Assembly (NCBI GenBank): GCA_025463615.1
Contig: JAODAU010000034.1
Coordinates: forward strand, 1-7,012
Source: Microbacteriaceae bacterium
GTDB lineage: Bacteria > Actinomycetota > Actinomycetes > Actinomycetales > Microbacteriaceae
Length of the DNA stretch: 7,012 nucleotides
Direction: 5' to 3'
The notes beneath the pieces were generated by a model, which saw nothing but the letters and a program-made list of their open reading frames with translations, did not search any database and was not told where the DNA came from. Positions 1-5,542 of this stretch are shown here, piece by piece. The first letter of the stretch is position 1; the number at the start of each line of letters is the position of its first letter. The position numbers and the translations under genes are program-made.

Positions 1-144
1 GGCCTGTCATCAGCGGCCGTCAAGAAGCTCGTCGAGTCGCAGATCCAGGGGCCGGACATCGGCTTCCTCGGCCAGTCGCGGGTCAACGTGCTGCAGCTCA
101 ACATCGCGCACGCGGCTCTGTCTTCTACAAGCGCGAAGTGCTGA
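1..144 (+). CDS. kdpC: KdpC, potassium-transporting ATPase subunit C (3' end only)
   Basis: The first 47 codons read in frame 1 to a TGA at 142-144. The motif GFLGQSRVNVLQLN (residues 21-34 of the fragment) matches the conserved C-terminus of KdpC, the small membrane-anchored subunit that assists the KdpFABC high-affinity K+ pump. The upstream part, including the N-terminal membrane helix, is outside the window. The last 13 residues (AHAALSSTSAKC after the LNI) are unlike the Ala/Leu-rich ending I remember for this family. A lineage-specific tail or a late frameshift could explain that, and I cannot tell which. The gene overlaps the kdpD start by 7 bp if kdpD begins at 138. The family call is secure because kdpD and kdpE follow directly. 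Confidence 0.88.
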   Translation, partial: GLSSAAVKKLVESQIQGPDIGFLGQSRVNVLQLNIAHAALSSTSAKC

Positions 145-2627
145 GCCCGATGAAACGTGGGCGGCTCCGGGTGCTGCTCGGCGCCGCCCCCGGCGTGGGC
201 AAGACCTACACGATGCTCGAGGAGGGCGCGCGGCTGCGCGACCAGGGCAAGGACGTGGTGGTCGCCGTCGTCGAGACGCACGAGCGCCAGGCGACCGCGG
301 CCATGTTGGGCGACCTCGAGGTGGTGCCGCGGCGGGTGACCGAGCACCGCGGCATCCGCCTCGAGGAGCTGGACCTGGATGCCGTGGTCGCCCGCCACCC
401 GGACATCGCCCTGGTCGACGAGCTCGCCCACACCAACGCCCCGGGCTCAGCCCACGAGAAGCGCTGGCAGGACGTGGAGGCGCTGCTGGATGCCGGCATC
501 GACGTCATCTCCACGGTCAACGTGCAGCACATCGAGTCGCTCAGCGACGTGGTCGAGCAGATCACCGGGGCCCCGCAGCGCGAGACCGTGCCCGACCGCG
601 TGCTGCGCGCCGCGGACCAGATCGAGGTCGTCGACCTCGCACCGCAGGCGCTGCAGGATCGCCTCGCCGAGGGGCACGTCTACCCGGCGGCGCGCATCGA
701 CGCGGCGCTCTCGAACTACTTCCGGCTCGGCAACCTCACCGCCCTGCGCGAGCTCGCCCTGCTCTGGCTGGCGGACGAGGTCGACAGCGCGCTCAAGACC
801 TACCGCACCGAGCACGGCATCGACAGCAAGTGGGAGGCGCGCGAACGCGTGGTCGTCGCCCTCACCGGCGGCCCCGAGGGCGAGACGCTGATCAAGCGCG
901 GCGCCCGCATCGCGGCCCGCTCGGCCGGCGGCGACCTGATCGTGGTGCACGTCACCAGCCAGGACGGCCTCGCCGAGGCACACCCGGGCGCGCTCTCGGC
1001 GCAGCGGGCGCTGGCCGAGAAGCTCGGCGGCACCTATCACCAGGTGATCGGCGACGACATCCCGCGCGCCCTCGTCGACTTCGCGAAGGGGGCCAACGCC
1101 ACCCAGCTCGTCATCGGCGTGAGCCGGCGAAGCAGGCTGGCCGCCGCGCTGACCGGGCCCGGGATCGGGTCCACCGTCATCCGCGAGTCCGGGCCGATCG
1201 ACGTGCACATCGTCAACCACGCGGCGGCCGGCAGCCGGTTCGCGCTGCCCCGGCTCGCCGGCGCGCTCAGCCTGCGGCGGCGCATCATCGGCCTCATCGT
1301 GGCGCTGGTCGCGGGGCCGCTTGTCACCCTGCTGCTGGTGGCGCTTCGCACCGACGACACGATCACGAGCGACGTGCTCGCCTTCCAGCTGCTCGTGGTG
1401 GTGGTCGCGCTCATCGGCGGGATCTGGCCGGCGCTGTTCGCCGCCGTGCTCTCGGGGCTCACCCTCGACTTCTTCTTCGTGGCGCCGCTGCACACGGTGA
1501 CGATCGCGAAGCCGGCGCACATCCTGGCGCTCATTCTCTACATCATCAACGCGATGCTGGTCAGCTACGTGGTCGACCAGGCCGCGCGGCGGTCGCGCGC
1601 CGCGACCCGGGCCGGCGCCGAGTCCGAGCTGCTCGCCACCATCGCGGGCAGCGTGCTGCGTGGGCAGGACGCGCTCGACGCGCTCATCACCCGCACGCGC
1701 GAGTCGTTCCGGCTCAGCAGCGTGCGCGTGATCGCGGATGACGGGGTCGTGGTCTCCTCGGGCGAGTTCTCGGACTCCGACCACCTCACCGTGCTGCCGG
1801 TGGGGGAGCGGGGAACGCTGGAGCTCCGCGGGCCGGACCTCGCGGCATCCGAGCGGCGCCTGCTCTCGGTGATCGCCGTGCAGATCGACGCGGCCCTCGA
1901 ACACAACGCGCTGGTGAAGACGGCCGGCGAGGTCGAGCCGCTGGCGCAGGCCGACCGCATGCGGAGCGCCCTGCTCGCCGCCGTCGGGCACGACCTGCGT
2001 CGCCCCCTCACCGCGGCGACGGCGGCGGTGACGGGGCTGCGGAGCCCGGATGTCGCGTGGTCCGACTCGGACCGCGACGAGCTCCTCGCCACCGCCCAGG
2101 AGAGCCTCGAGACCCTCGCCGAGCTCGTGACCGACCTGCTCGACGTGAGCAGGCTGCAGGCCGGCGCGCTCGCCGTGACCACCGAGCCGCTGCCGGTGCA
2201 GGACGTGGTGCTCGCCGCCCTCGACGAGCTGGGGCTCGGCCCCGCGGACGTCGAGCTCGGCATCGCGGACGACCTGCCCGAGGTGCGCGCAGACCACGCC
2301 CTGCTGCAGCGGGTGATCGTGAACCTGCTCGAGAACGCGCGGCGGTTCTCGAAGGTCGGCCAGCCCGTGCGCATCTCAGCGAGCACGTTCGGCGGCAGCG
2401 TGGAGATCCGCGTCGCCGACACCGGCCCCGGCGTGCCGCCCGACCGCCGCGACGACATCTTCGTGCCGTTCCAGCGGCTCGGCGACACCGACAACTCCAC
2501 CGGGCTGGGGCTCGGCCTCGCCCTCTCGAAGGGCTTCGTCGAGGGGATGGGTGGCACCCTCCGCGCGGACGACACCCCCGGCGGCGGCCTCACCATGGTC
2601 ATCGCGCTGCCGGTGGGGGAGCCGTGA
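138..2627 (+). CDS. kdpD: KdpD, osmosensitive K+ channel sensor histidine kinase
   Basis: 829 aa (E. coli KdpD is about 894). This membrane sensor kinase phosphorylates KdpE when potassium is short. Visible in order: a KdpD N-terminal nucleotide-binding domain (about 7-215) with Walker A GAAPGVGKT at 15-23 and VDELAHTN at 93-100; a universal-stress-protein-like domain (about 237-360) with VIGVSRRSR; four closely packed membrane helices (about 382-480); a GAF-like stretch (about 498-592); a HisKA domain with His618 in VGHDLRRPL; an ATPase domain with the N box NLLENARRF (729-737), DTGPGVP (761-767) and GLGLGLAL (789-796). The GTG at 138 is the only upstream start codon; an ATG at 150 would cost four residues. 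Neither has a clear Shine-Dalgarno site, so coupling to kdpC is likely. Odd point: the residue four after the His is Arg, where Thr or Asn is usual. It overlaps kdpE by 4 bp. Confidence 0.96.
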   Translation: MLSPMKRGRLRVLLGAAPGVGKTYTMLEEGARLRDQGKDVVVAVVETHERQATAAMLGDLEVVPRRVTEHRGIRLEELDLDAVVARHPDIALVDELAHTNAPGSAHEKRWQDVEALLDAGIDVISTVNVQHIESLSDVVEQITGAPQRETVPDRVLRAADQIEVVDLAPQALQDRLAEGHVYPAARIDAALSNYFRLGNLTALRELALLWLADEVDSALKTYRTEHGIDSKWEARERVVVALTGGPEGETLIKRGARIAARSAGGDLIVVHVTSQDGLAEAHPGALSAQRALAEKLGGTYHQVIGDDIPRALVDFAKGANATQLVIGVSRRSRLAAALTGPGIGSTVIRESGPIDVHIVNHAAAGSRFALPRLAGALSLRRRIIGLIVALVAGPLVTLLLVALRTDDTITSDVLAFQLLVVVVALIGGIWPALFAAVLSGLTLDFFFVAPLHTVTIAKPAHILALILYIINAMLVSYVVDQAARRSRAATRAGAESELLATIAGSVLRGQDALDALITRTRESFRLSSVRVIADDGVVVSSGEFSDSDHLTVLPVGERGTLELRGPDLAASERRLLSVIAVQIDAALEHNALVKTAGEVEPLAQADRMRSALLAAVGHDLRRPLTAATAAVTGLRSPDVAWSDSDRDELLATAQESLETLAELVTDLLDVSRLQAGALAVTTEPLPVQDVVLAALDELGLGPADVELGIADDLPEVRADHALLQRVIVNLLENARRFSKVGQPVRISASTFGGSVEIRVADTGPGVPPDRRDDIFVPFQRLGDTDNSTGLGLGLALSKGFVEGMGGTLRADDTPGGGLTMVIALPVGEP
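2615..2620 (+). promoter_or_regulatory. Ribosome binding site for kdpE
   Basis: The purine run GGGGGA lies inside the last codons of kdpD, 3 nt before the GTG at 2624. The spacing is short, but it is the only Shine-Dalgarno-like run here. Together with the GTGA overlap it supports GTG 2624 as the kdpE start. The reading frame is open much further upstream (to 2057), but that stretch is only the shadow of kdpD. Confidence 0.55.
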
Positions 2628-3322
2628 AGATCCTCATCGCCGACGACGACCCGCAGATCACGCGCGCGCTGCGGATCACGCTCGGCGCGCGCGGCTACGA
2701 CATCGTCACCGCGGCCGACGGGGTGGATGCACTCAACCAGGCGATCGCCCACCACCCCGACCTCGTGATGCTGGACCTCGGCATGCCGGCACTGAGCGGC
2801 ATCGAGGTGATCGAGGGGCTGCGCGGCTGGAGCCAGGTGCCGATCCTCTTCGTCTCCGGGCGCACGGATGACGCGTACAAGGTAGCCGCCCTCGACGCCG
2901 GCGCCGACGACTACGTGACCAAGCCGTTCTCCGCCGACGAACTGCTCGCCCGGGTGCGCGCCCTCACCCGGCGCCTGCCCGCCGGCGACGGCGAGCCCGT
3001 GATCGCGTTCGGGGGCGTGAGCGTGGACCTCGCCGCCCGCGAGGTGACCCGATCCGACGCGTCCGGCACCCACCCGGTGCGGCTCACGCCCACCGAGTGG
3101 CGCATCCTGGAGCTGCTGCTGCAGAACCCGGATCGGCTCATCACCCGCGAGAACCTGCTCACCCACGTCTGGGGCCCGAGCCACACCCGCGACACCGGGT
3201 ACCTGCGGCTGTATTTCGCGCAGCTGCGCAAGAAGCTCGAGCCCGTGCCATCGCGCCCCCGCTACCTCGTGACCGTGCTCGGCATGGGGTATCGGTTCGT
3301 GCCCGAGACGTCGGGGCATTAG
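2624..3322 (+). CDS. kdpE: KdpE, OmpR/PhoB-family response regulator
   Basis: 232 aa, the usual length for the family. KdpE receives phosphate from KdpD and activates transcription of kdpFABC. The receiver domain (about 1-115) shows the acidic cluster Asp7-Asp9, phospho-acceptor Asp51 in LVMLDLGMP, Ser78 at the Ser/Thr switch position, Tyr97 and Lys100 in DDYVTKPF. The C-terminal winged-helix domain (about 130-230) has LTPTEWRILELLL, the recognition-helix region NLLTHVWGP, and the ending VTVLGMGYRFVP. The start is the GTG whose last bases form the kdpD stop (GTGA). Homology begins immediately at VKILIADDDP, so the longer open frame upstream is not coding. It is probably translated in coupling with kdpD. 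Known KdpE targets lie upstream of kdpFABC, outside this window. Confidence 0.96.
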   Translation: MKILIADDDPQITRALRITLGARGYDIVTAADGVDALNQAIAHHPDLVMLDLGMPALSGIEVIEGLRGWSQVPILFVSGRTDDAYKVAALDAGADDYVTKPFSADELLARVRALTRRLPAGDGEPVIAFGGVSVDLAAREVTRSDASGTHPVRLTPTEWRILELLLQNPDRLITRENLLTHVWGPSHTRDTGYLRLYFAQLRKKLEPVPSRPRYLVTVLGMGYRFVPETSGH

Positions 3323-3405
3323 CGATCCGTTAGGTTCCGCGGCGACGGCGTAGGGATGCCGTTAGCACCGGGCTCGGGCCGTTCGAAGGCGCGTAGACCG
3401 GAGTG
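3323..3405 (+). other. Intergenic gap between kdpE and the small membrane protein gene
   Basis: I see no convincing promoter or U-tract terminator here. The only pattern is CCGTTAG occurring twice, at 3327-3333 and 3359-3365, 32 bp apart (about three helical turns). A weak TTAGGT (3330-3335) and TAGGGA (3351-3356) pair with a 15-bp spacer could be a poor promoter. GGAG at 3400-3403 sits only 2 nt from the ATG at 3406, too close for a normal ribosome binding site. Confidence 0.3.
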
Positions 3406-3918
3406 ATGAACAGATGGGGTTACTTCGAGGCGACGGCCCTGGGCCGCGGCGCCTGGCTGCGCGAGCGACTGACGCTGCTGCCGCCGGGCACGAGCGATTC
3501 GGAGCGTCGGACGCTGGCGTTCTTTCGCAACTGGTCGGTGATCGGCGCGGTCGGCGCGTTGCTCGTGATGATCCCGCTCGGCCTCGCGCTGCCCCCGCTC
3601 GTGGCCTTCGTGGCCGCGTTCGGCGTCTACGCGGCGGTGATCTGGCAGGGTGCGCGGATGACGCGGCGCCTGCGCTCCGCCCTGGTGCGCCTCGTCGTCA
3701 TCACCGTGCCGCTCAGCGCGGGAGTGCGCTCGTACGGCAACGTCGCGAGCCTCCGCGCCTCGATCGCCGCGCTCGCCGACCTGGACTCGCGCCGCGCCGC
3801 GCTCACCGAGCCCCAGTACGAGGCCGAGTGGGGCGCGATCTACTGGGAGCTGTACTCGCACCGAGAGGCCCTCGGCCTCGAGGTGCAGCAGGGCGTGCTG
3901 GACTCCGAGCGGCGCTAG
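3406..3918 (+). CDS. Small two-helix membrane protein of unknown function
   Basis: 170 aa. The layout is a basic N-terminal segment (about 1-42) with the motif RLTLLPPGTSDSERR, a hydrophobic hairpin of two helices (about 43-62 and 63-80) joined at Pro63-Pro64, then a soluble C-terminal half containing ITVPLSAG, an Ala/Leu-rich helix (114-128), and QYEAEWGAIYWEL. The pattern (PPGTS near the start, two helices, then an EAEWG-type segment) recalls an uncharacterised actinobacterial family, possibly DUF6611; that name is from memory and unverified. ATG 3406 was chosen; a GTG directly before it (3403) would add one residue. Neither has a properly spaced Shine-Dalgarno site, so leaderless translation or expression from kdp read-through are both possible. 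The stop TAG shares CTAG with the stop of the converging gene. I assign no function. Confidence 0.72.
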   Translation: MNRWGYFEATALGRGAWLRERLTLLPPGTSDSERRTLAFFRNWSVIGAVGALLVMIPLGLALPPLVAFVAAFGVYAAVIWQGARMTRRLRSALVRLVVITVPLSAGVRSYGNVASLRASIAALADLDSRRAALTEPQYEAEWGAIYWELYSHREALGLEVQQGVLDSERR

Positions 3919-4883
3919 CGGGGCTGCGCGGTGCGCTGCCGCCAGTCGCGCACCGTCGATACGACGTACACGACCGCGATGACCACGGAGGCCACCACCC
4001 ACACCCAGCTCCCCGGTCGAACTGCCGCGGCATCCGTGAGCGCCGGGTTCACGACGGGCGTCGTGAGCACCATCACGATCAGCGCGCCGGAGCTCACCAG
4101 GCCGAGGAGGCTGCCCGCGATGGCGGTGCCGACCGTCCACCGGCGCAGCCGGAACACCACGAACGCGAGCACCACCGACAGGGCCAGCAGCACGAAGAAC
4201 ACGGGGACCCAGAGGGTCCACAGCCCGGGGTCGAGCACCGACACGGTGTCACCGGCCGAGTTCTTCACGACCGGCGAGAAGCGGTCGAACACGAGCAGCG
4301 CGGCCACGATGAGGGCCCCGATCACCTGGGTGAGGAACTCGCCCCACGCCGACGAGCCCAGGTGCGTCTCGGGCTCGGGAGGCAGCTGCTCGACCGTCCA
4401 GCGGAACGCGGATCGGGTCTCCTCACCCTTGGCGCCCTGCCCGGAGAACCGCTCCGCGAGCACGAACAGCAGCGTGATCGTGAAGGCGATGTAGATCGCC
4501 ACCTGCACGCCGAGCCCGATGGGCCCGAAGATCGACGCGGAGACGCCCTTGCCCTGGGCCGCCGAGACCACGACGCCGACCAGCACGACGCACGGCAGCA
4601 CCGTCCAGCCGAGCAGCCGCAGCGTGCGCACGTAGTTCGGGTAGAACTCCGGGCCGATGAGGGTGAGCGGGCGGTTCGTGTATCCGGCGGCGAGGCGGTA
4701 GGGGTCCCCGAGCGCCTCCAGGGCCGCGTGTTCTGCGTCGGCCTCGGGCGCGCCCTGGTCGACCCGGGCATCCACGTCGTCGGCGATCGCGGCGCGCAGC
4801 TCGCGCTCGATCTCGGGGCGCTGCCTCTCGGGGATGCGGCGGAGCGTCGCCGCGACGTAACGGTCGACGAGCGAACCGGTCAT
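3915..4883 (-). CDS. Six-helix membrane protein with HAAS/permease-prefix-like N-terminus, partner of PadR
   Basis: 322 aa. The N-terminal 65 residues are soluble and helical: VDRYVAATLRRIPERQRPEI, an acidic helix, then ALEALGDPYRLAAGYTNRPL. This resembles the HAAS or 'permease prefix' adaptor found in membrane proteins encoded next to PadR repressors. Six hydrophobic helices follow at about 90-110, 120-146, 184-201, 224-246, 251-275 and 292-311, with a soluble loop of about 38 residues between helices 2 and 3. No ABC permease signature or catalytic motif is visible, so transport is not shown; the role is inferred only from the pairing. The start ATG overlaps the padR stop (ATGA, 4880-4883) and has a strong Shine-Dalgarno site. 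The frame stays open further upstream but there it only shadows padR. The 3' end meets the opposing gene within CTAG. Confidence 0.82.
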   Translation of the reverse strand: MTGSLVDRYVAATLRRIPERQRPEIERELRAAIADDVDARVDQGAPEADAEHAALEALGDPYRLAAGYTNRPLTLIGPEFYPNYVRTLRLLGWTVLPCVVLVGVVVSAAQGKGVSASIFGPIGLGVQVAIYIAFTITLLFVLAERFSGQGAKGEETRSAFRWTVEQLPPEPETHLGSSAWGEFLTQVIGALIVAALLVFDRFSPVVKNSAGDTVSVLDPGLWTLWVPVFFVLLALSVVLAFVVFRLRRWTVGTAIAGSLLGLVSSGALIVMVLTTPVVNPALTDAAAVRPGSWVWVVASVVIAVVYVVSTVRDWRQRTAQPR

Positions 4884-5239
4884 TGCCCTTCTCCATTCGA
4901 TTCGGTTGGTGTGTCGGTCAGCGCGCCGAGCGCGCCGTCGATGGCGGCCCACTCGGCTCGCAGCTGCGCGGCGATGCGGATGCCGGCCGCGCTGGTCTTG
5001 TAGAACTTGCGCGGGCGGGCCTCGGTAGTGTCCCACTCGCTGGTCAGGAGCCCCTGCGCTTCGAGCCGCCGGAGCAGCGGATACAGCGTGTTGGCGGCCA
5101 CGGGGAACCCGGCGCGCTCGAGCGCGTCCAGCAGCCCGTACCCGTACCCGGGTCGCTCGAGCGCCACGAGGCTGGCCAGCACGACGGATCCCCGCCGCAG
5201 CTCCTGCCGCATCGAGTCGAGCAGCTCGTCGTCATCCAT
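4880..5239 (-). CDS. PadR-family winged-helix transcriptional regulator
   Basis: 119 aa, typical of the short PadR class. The DNA-binding winged helix is at about 14-82, with RGSVVLASLVALERPGYGYG (17-36), the recognition region NTLYPLLRRLEAQGLL (50-65) and the wing RPRKFYKTSAAG (75-86). A short C-terminal helix (about 87-107) would form the dimer. PadR proteins are mostly repressors released by a small molecule or stress; no ligand can be deduced here. It is the first gene of a two-gene unit with the downstream membrane protein. ATG 5239 was chosen because the conserved region starts soon after and because a good -10 box ends 7 nt before it, consistent with a leaderless message. A palindrome in that promoter suggests it represses itself and its partner. 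Confidence 0.92.
   Translation of the reverse strand: MDDDELLDSMRQELRRGSVVLASLVALERPGYGYGLLDALERAGFPVAANTLYPLLRRLEAQGLLTSEWDTTEARPRKFYKTSAAGIRIAAQLRAEWAAIDGALGALTDTPTESNGEGQ
4886..4894 (-). promoter_or_regulatory. Strong ribosome binding site for the PadR-partner membrane protein
   Basis: Read on the minus strand, GGAGAAGGG precedes CA and then ATG at 4883. It is formed by the last codons of padR (Gly-Glu-Gly-Gln). It fixes the start of the membrane protein at 4883. Together with the ATGA overlap it shows that the second gene is translated efficiently and coupled to padR. Confidence 0.8.
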
Positions 5240-5246
5240 GCGTCAC

Positions 5247-5276
5247 ACGATACTGTGCGCCACACACTATCGTCAA
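5247..5276 (-). promoter_or_regulatory. padR operon promoter, probably leaderless
   Basis: On the minus strand TTGACG (5276-5271) is followed by an 18-bp spacer and TATCGT (5252-5247). Only 7 nt separate the -10 box from the ATG at 5239, so transcription should start at or within a base or two of the start codon. No Shine-Dalgarno sequence precedes the ATG, as expected for a leaderless message, which is common in actinobacteria. Confidence 0.65.
5248..5272. promoter_or_regulatory. 25-bp palindrome, candidate PadR operator
   Basis: The half-sites CGATACTGTGCG and CGCACAC-TATCG read as an inverted repeat centred on 5260: 10 of 12 base pairs match, with mismatches at 5253/5267 and 5258/5262. 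The site fills the spacer between the -35 and -10 boxes and touches both. A bound PadR dimer would block RNA polymerase. The position is seen directly; the binding protein is inferred from adjacency. Confidence 0.65.
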
Positions 5277-5330
5277 CCCCACACCGAAGTGCGCCGCGCG
5301 CGCCCGCGTCGCGCGCCGGTCACCTTGTCG
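5277..5330. other. GC-rich intergenic stretch upstream of the padR promoter
   Basis: Mostly runs of alternating C and G (about 5289-5317), with no start codon and ribosome site pair, no convincing promoter and no clean hairpin. I see nothing functional in it. Confidence 0.4.
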
Positions 5331-5382
5331 TGAGGTCTCGACGAGCTCGACCCGCCACTGCGGGGGCGCTTCGAGAGCCTCA
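5331..5382. repeat. Imperfect inverted repeat with nested hairpin
   Basis: TGAGGTCTCGACG (5331-5343) pairs imperfectly with CGCTTCGAGAGCCTCA (5367-5382), whose reverse complement begins TGAGGCTCTCGA. Within the loop, CCCGC (5351-5355), a 4-nt loop and GCGGG (5360-5364) form a perfect small stem. The right arm is also the left copy of the 20-bp direct repeat. The style resembles short dispersed intergenic repeats I recall from Microbacteriaceae genomes; this is unverified. Confidence 0.55.
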
Positions 5383-5388
5383 GCGACC
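5369..5388 (+). repeat. 20-bp direct repeat, copy 1
   Basis: CTTCGAGAGCCTCAGCGACC. It matches the copy at 5523-5542 at 19 of 20 positions (C at 5384 against G at 5538). The pair brackets the large inverted repeat, with start positions 154 bp apart. Confidence 0.8.
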
Positions 5389-5402
5389 AATGACCGGCCG
5401 AG

Positions 5403-5500
5403 CAGGTCGGGGTCTTCGCCTCGAGAGACTGGCTGGGTCTGGCAAGCGACGCATCGCAGATGCGCCGCCGGAAGTCTCTCGAGGCGAAGACCCCGACCTG
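5403..5500. repeat. Perfect 28-bp inverted repeat with a nested hairpin in the 42-nt loop
   Basis: The arm at 5403-5430 begins CAGGTCGGGGTCTTCG and is exactly the reverse complement of the arm at 5473-5500, over all 28 positions. The 42-nt loop (5431-5472) contains a second hairpin: GCATC-GCA-GATGC (5451-5463), extended by four more pairs and one mismatch to 5446-5468. Outside the arms CCAAT (5387-5391) and ATTGG (5501-5505) also pair, but only if 11 nt (5392-5402) bulge out on the left. It lies between the end of the UvrA-like gene and the padR promoter and has no coding content. It could be a REP/MITE-like element, a transcription terminator without a U tract, or a structured 3' end. Confidence 0.9.
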
Positions 5501-5503
5501 ATT

Positions 5504-5521
5504 GGCCACCACGAGGTGGCC
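5504..5521 (-). terminator. Hairpin after the UvrA-like gene, candidate terminator
   Basis: GGCCACC (5504-5510), a 4-nt loop and GGTGGCC (5515-5521) form a perfect 7-bp GC-rich stem. Reading leftward, it begins 12 nt after the stop codon of the UvrA-like gene. No U tract follows, which is common for actinobacterial terminators but leaves the call open. The larger inverted repeat immediately downstream could add to termination. Confidence 0.5.
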
Positions 5522-5522
5522 C

Positions 5523-5533
5523 CTTCGAGAGCC

Positions 5534-5542
<9 letters not shown>
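5523..5542 (+). repeat. 20-bp direct repeat, copy 2, overlapping the end of the UvrA-like gene
   Basis: CTTCGAGAGCCTCAGGGACC, 19 of 20 positions identical to 5369-5388. Positions 5534-5536 (TCA on the plus strand) are the TGA stop of the UvrA-like gene, so this copy supplies the stop and the last two codons (Gly-Pro). Confidence 0.8.

Noticed and set aside
447..2297. Open minus-strand frame of 616 codons
   Set aside because: It lies entirely inside kdpD and its product is a low-complexity Arg/Gly/His/Glu mix with no domain. It reflects the high GC at third codon positions of the real gene.
2057..2623. Upstream extension of the kdpE reading frame
   Set aside because: The extension overlaps kdpD, is Arg/Pro/Ala-rich, and KdpE homology starts exactly at GTG 2624, which forms the GTGA overlap.
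1565..3319. Open minus-strand frame of 584 codons opposite kdpD and kdpE
   Set aside because: It crosses two well-supported genes on the other strand, and the sequence is Ser/Arg/Ala-rich with no recognisable motif.
3319..4221. Open minus-strand frame of 300 codons
   Set aside because: It is antisense to the small membrane protein gene, and its composition is typical of a GC-rich shadow frame.
3414..5003. Open plus-strand frame of 529 codons
   Set aside because: It runs out of frame through the small membrane gene and antisense to the PadR-partner and padR genes. The product is charged, repetitive and domain-free.
4884..5036. Upstream extension of the PadR-partner reading frame
   Set aside because: This part overlaps padR in another frame. 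ATG 4883 has a strong ribosome site and a stop/start overlap.
5289..5317. Possible Z-DNA-like alternating CG run
   Set aside because: The alternation is interrupted several times and such runs are expected at this GC content.
5403..5500. Insertion sequence with terminal inverted repeats
   Set aside because: The unit is only 98 bp, carries no transposase, and no matching short target duplication adjoins the arms. A non-autonomous element remains possible and is listed as a repeat.
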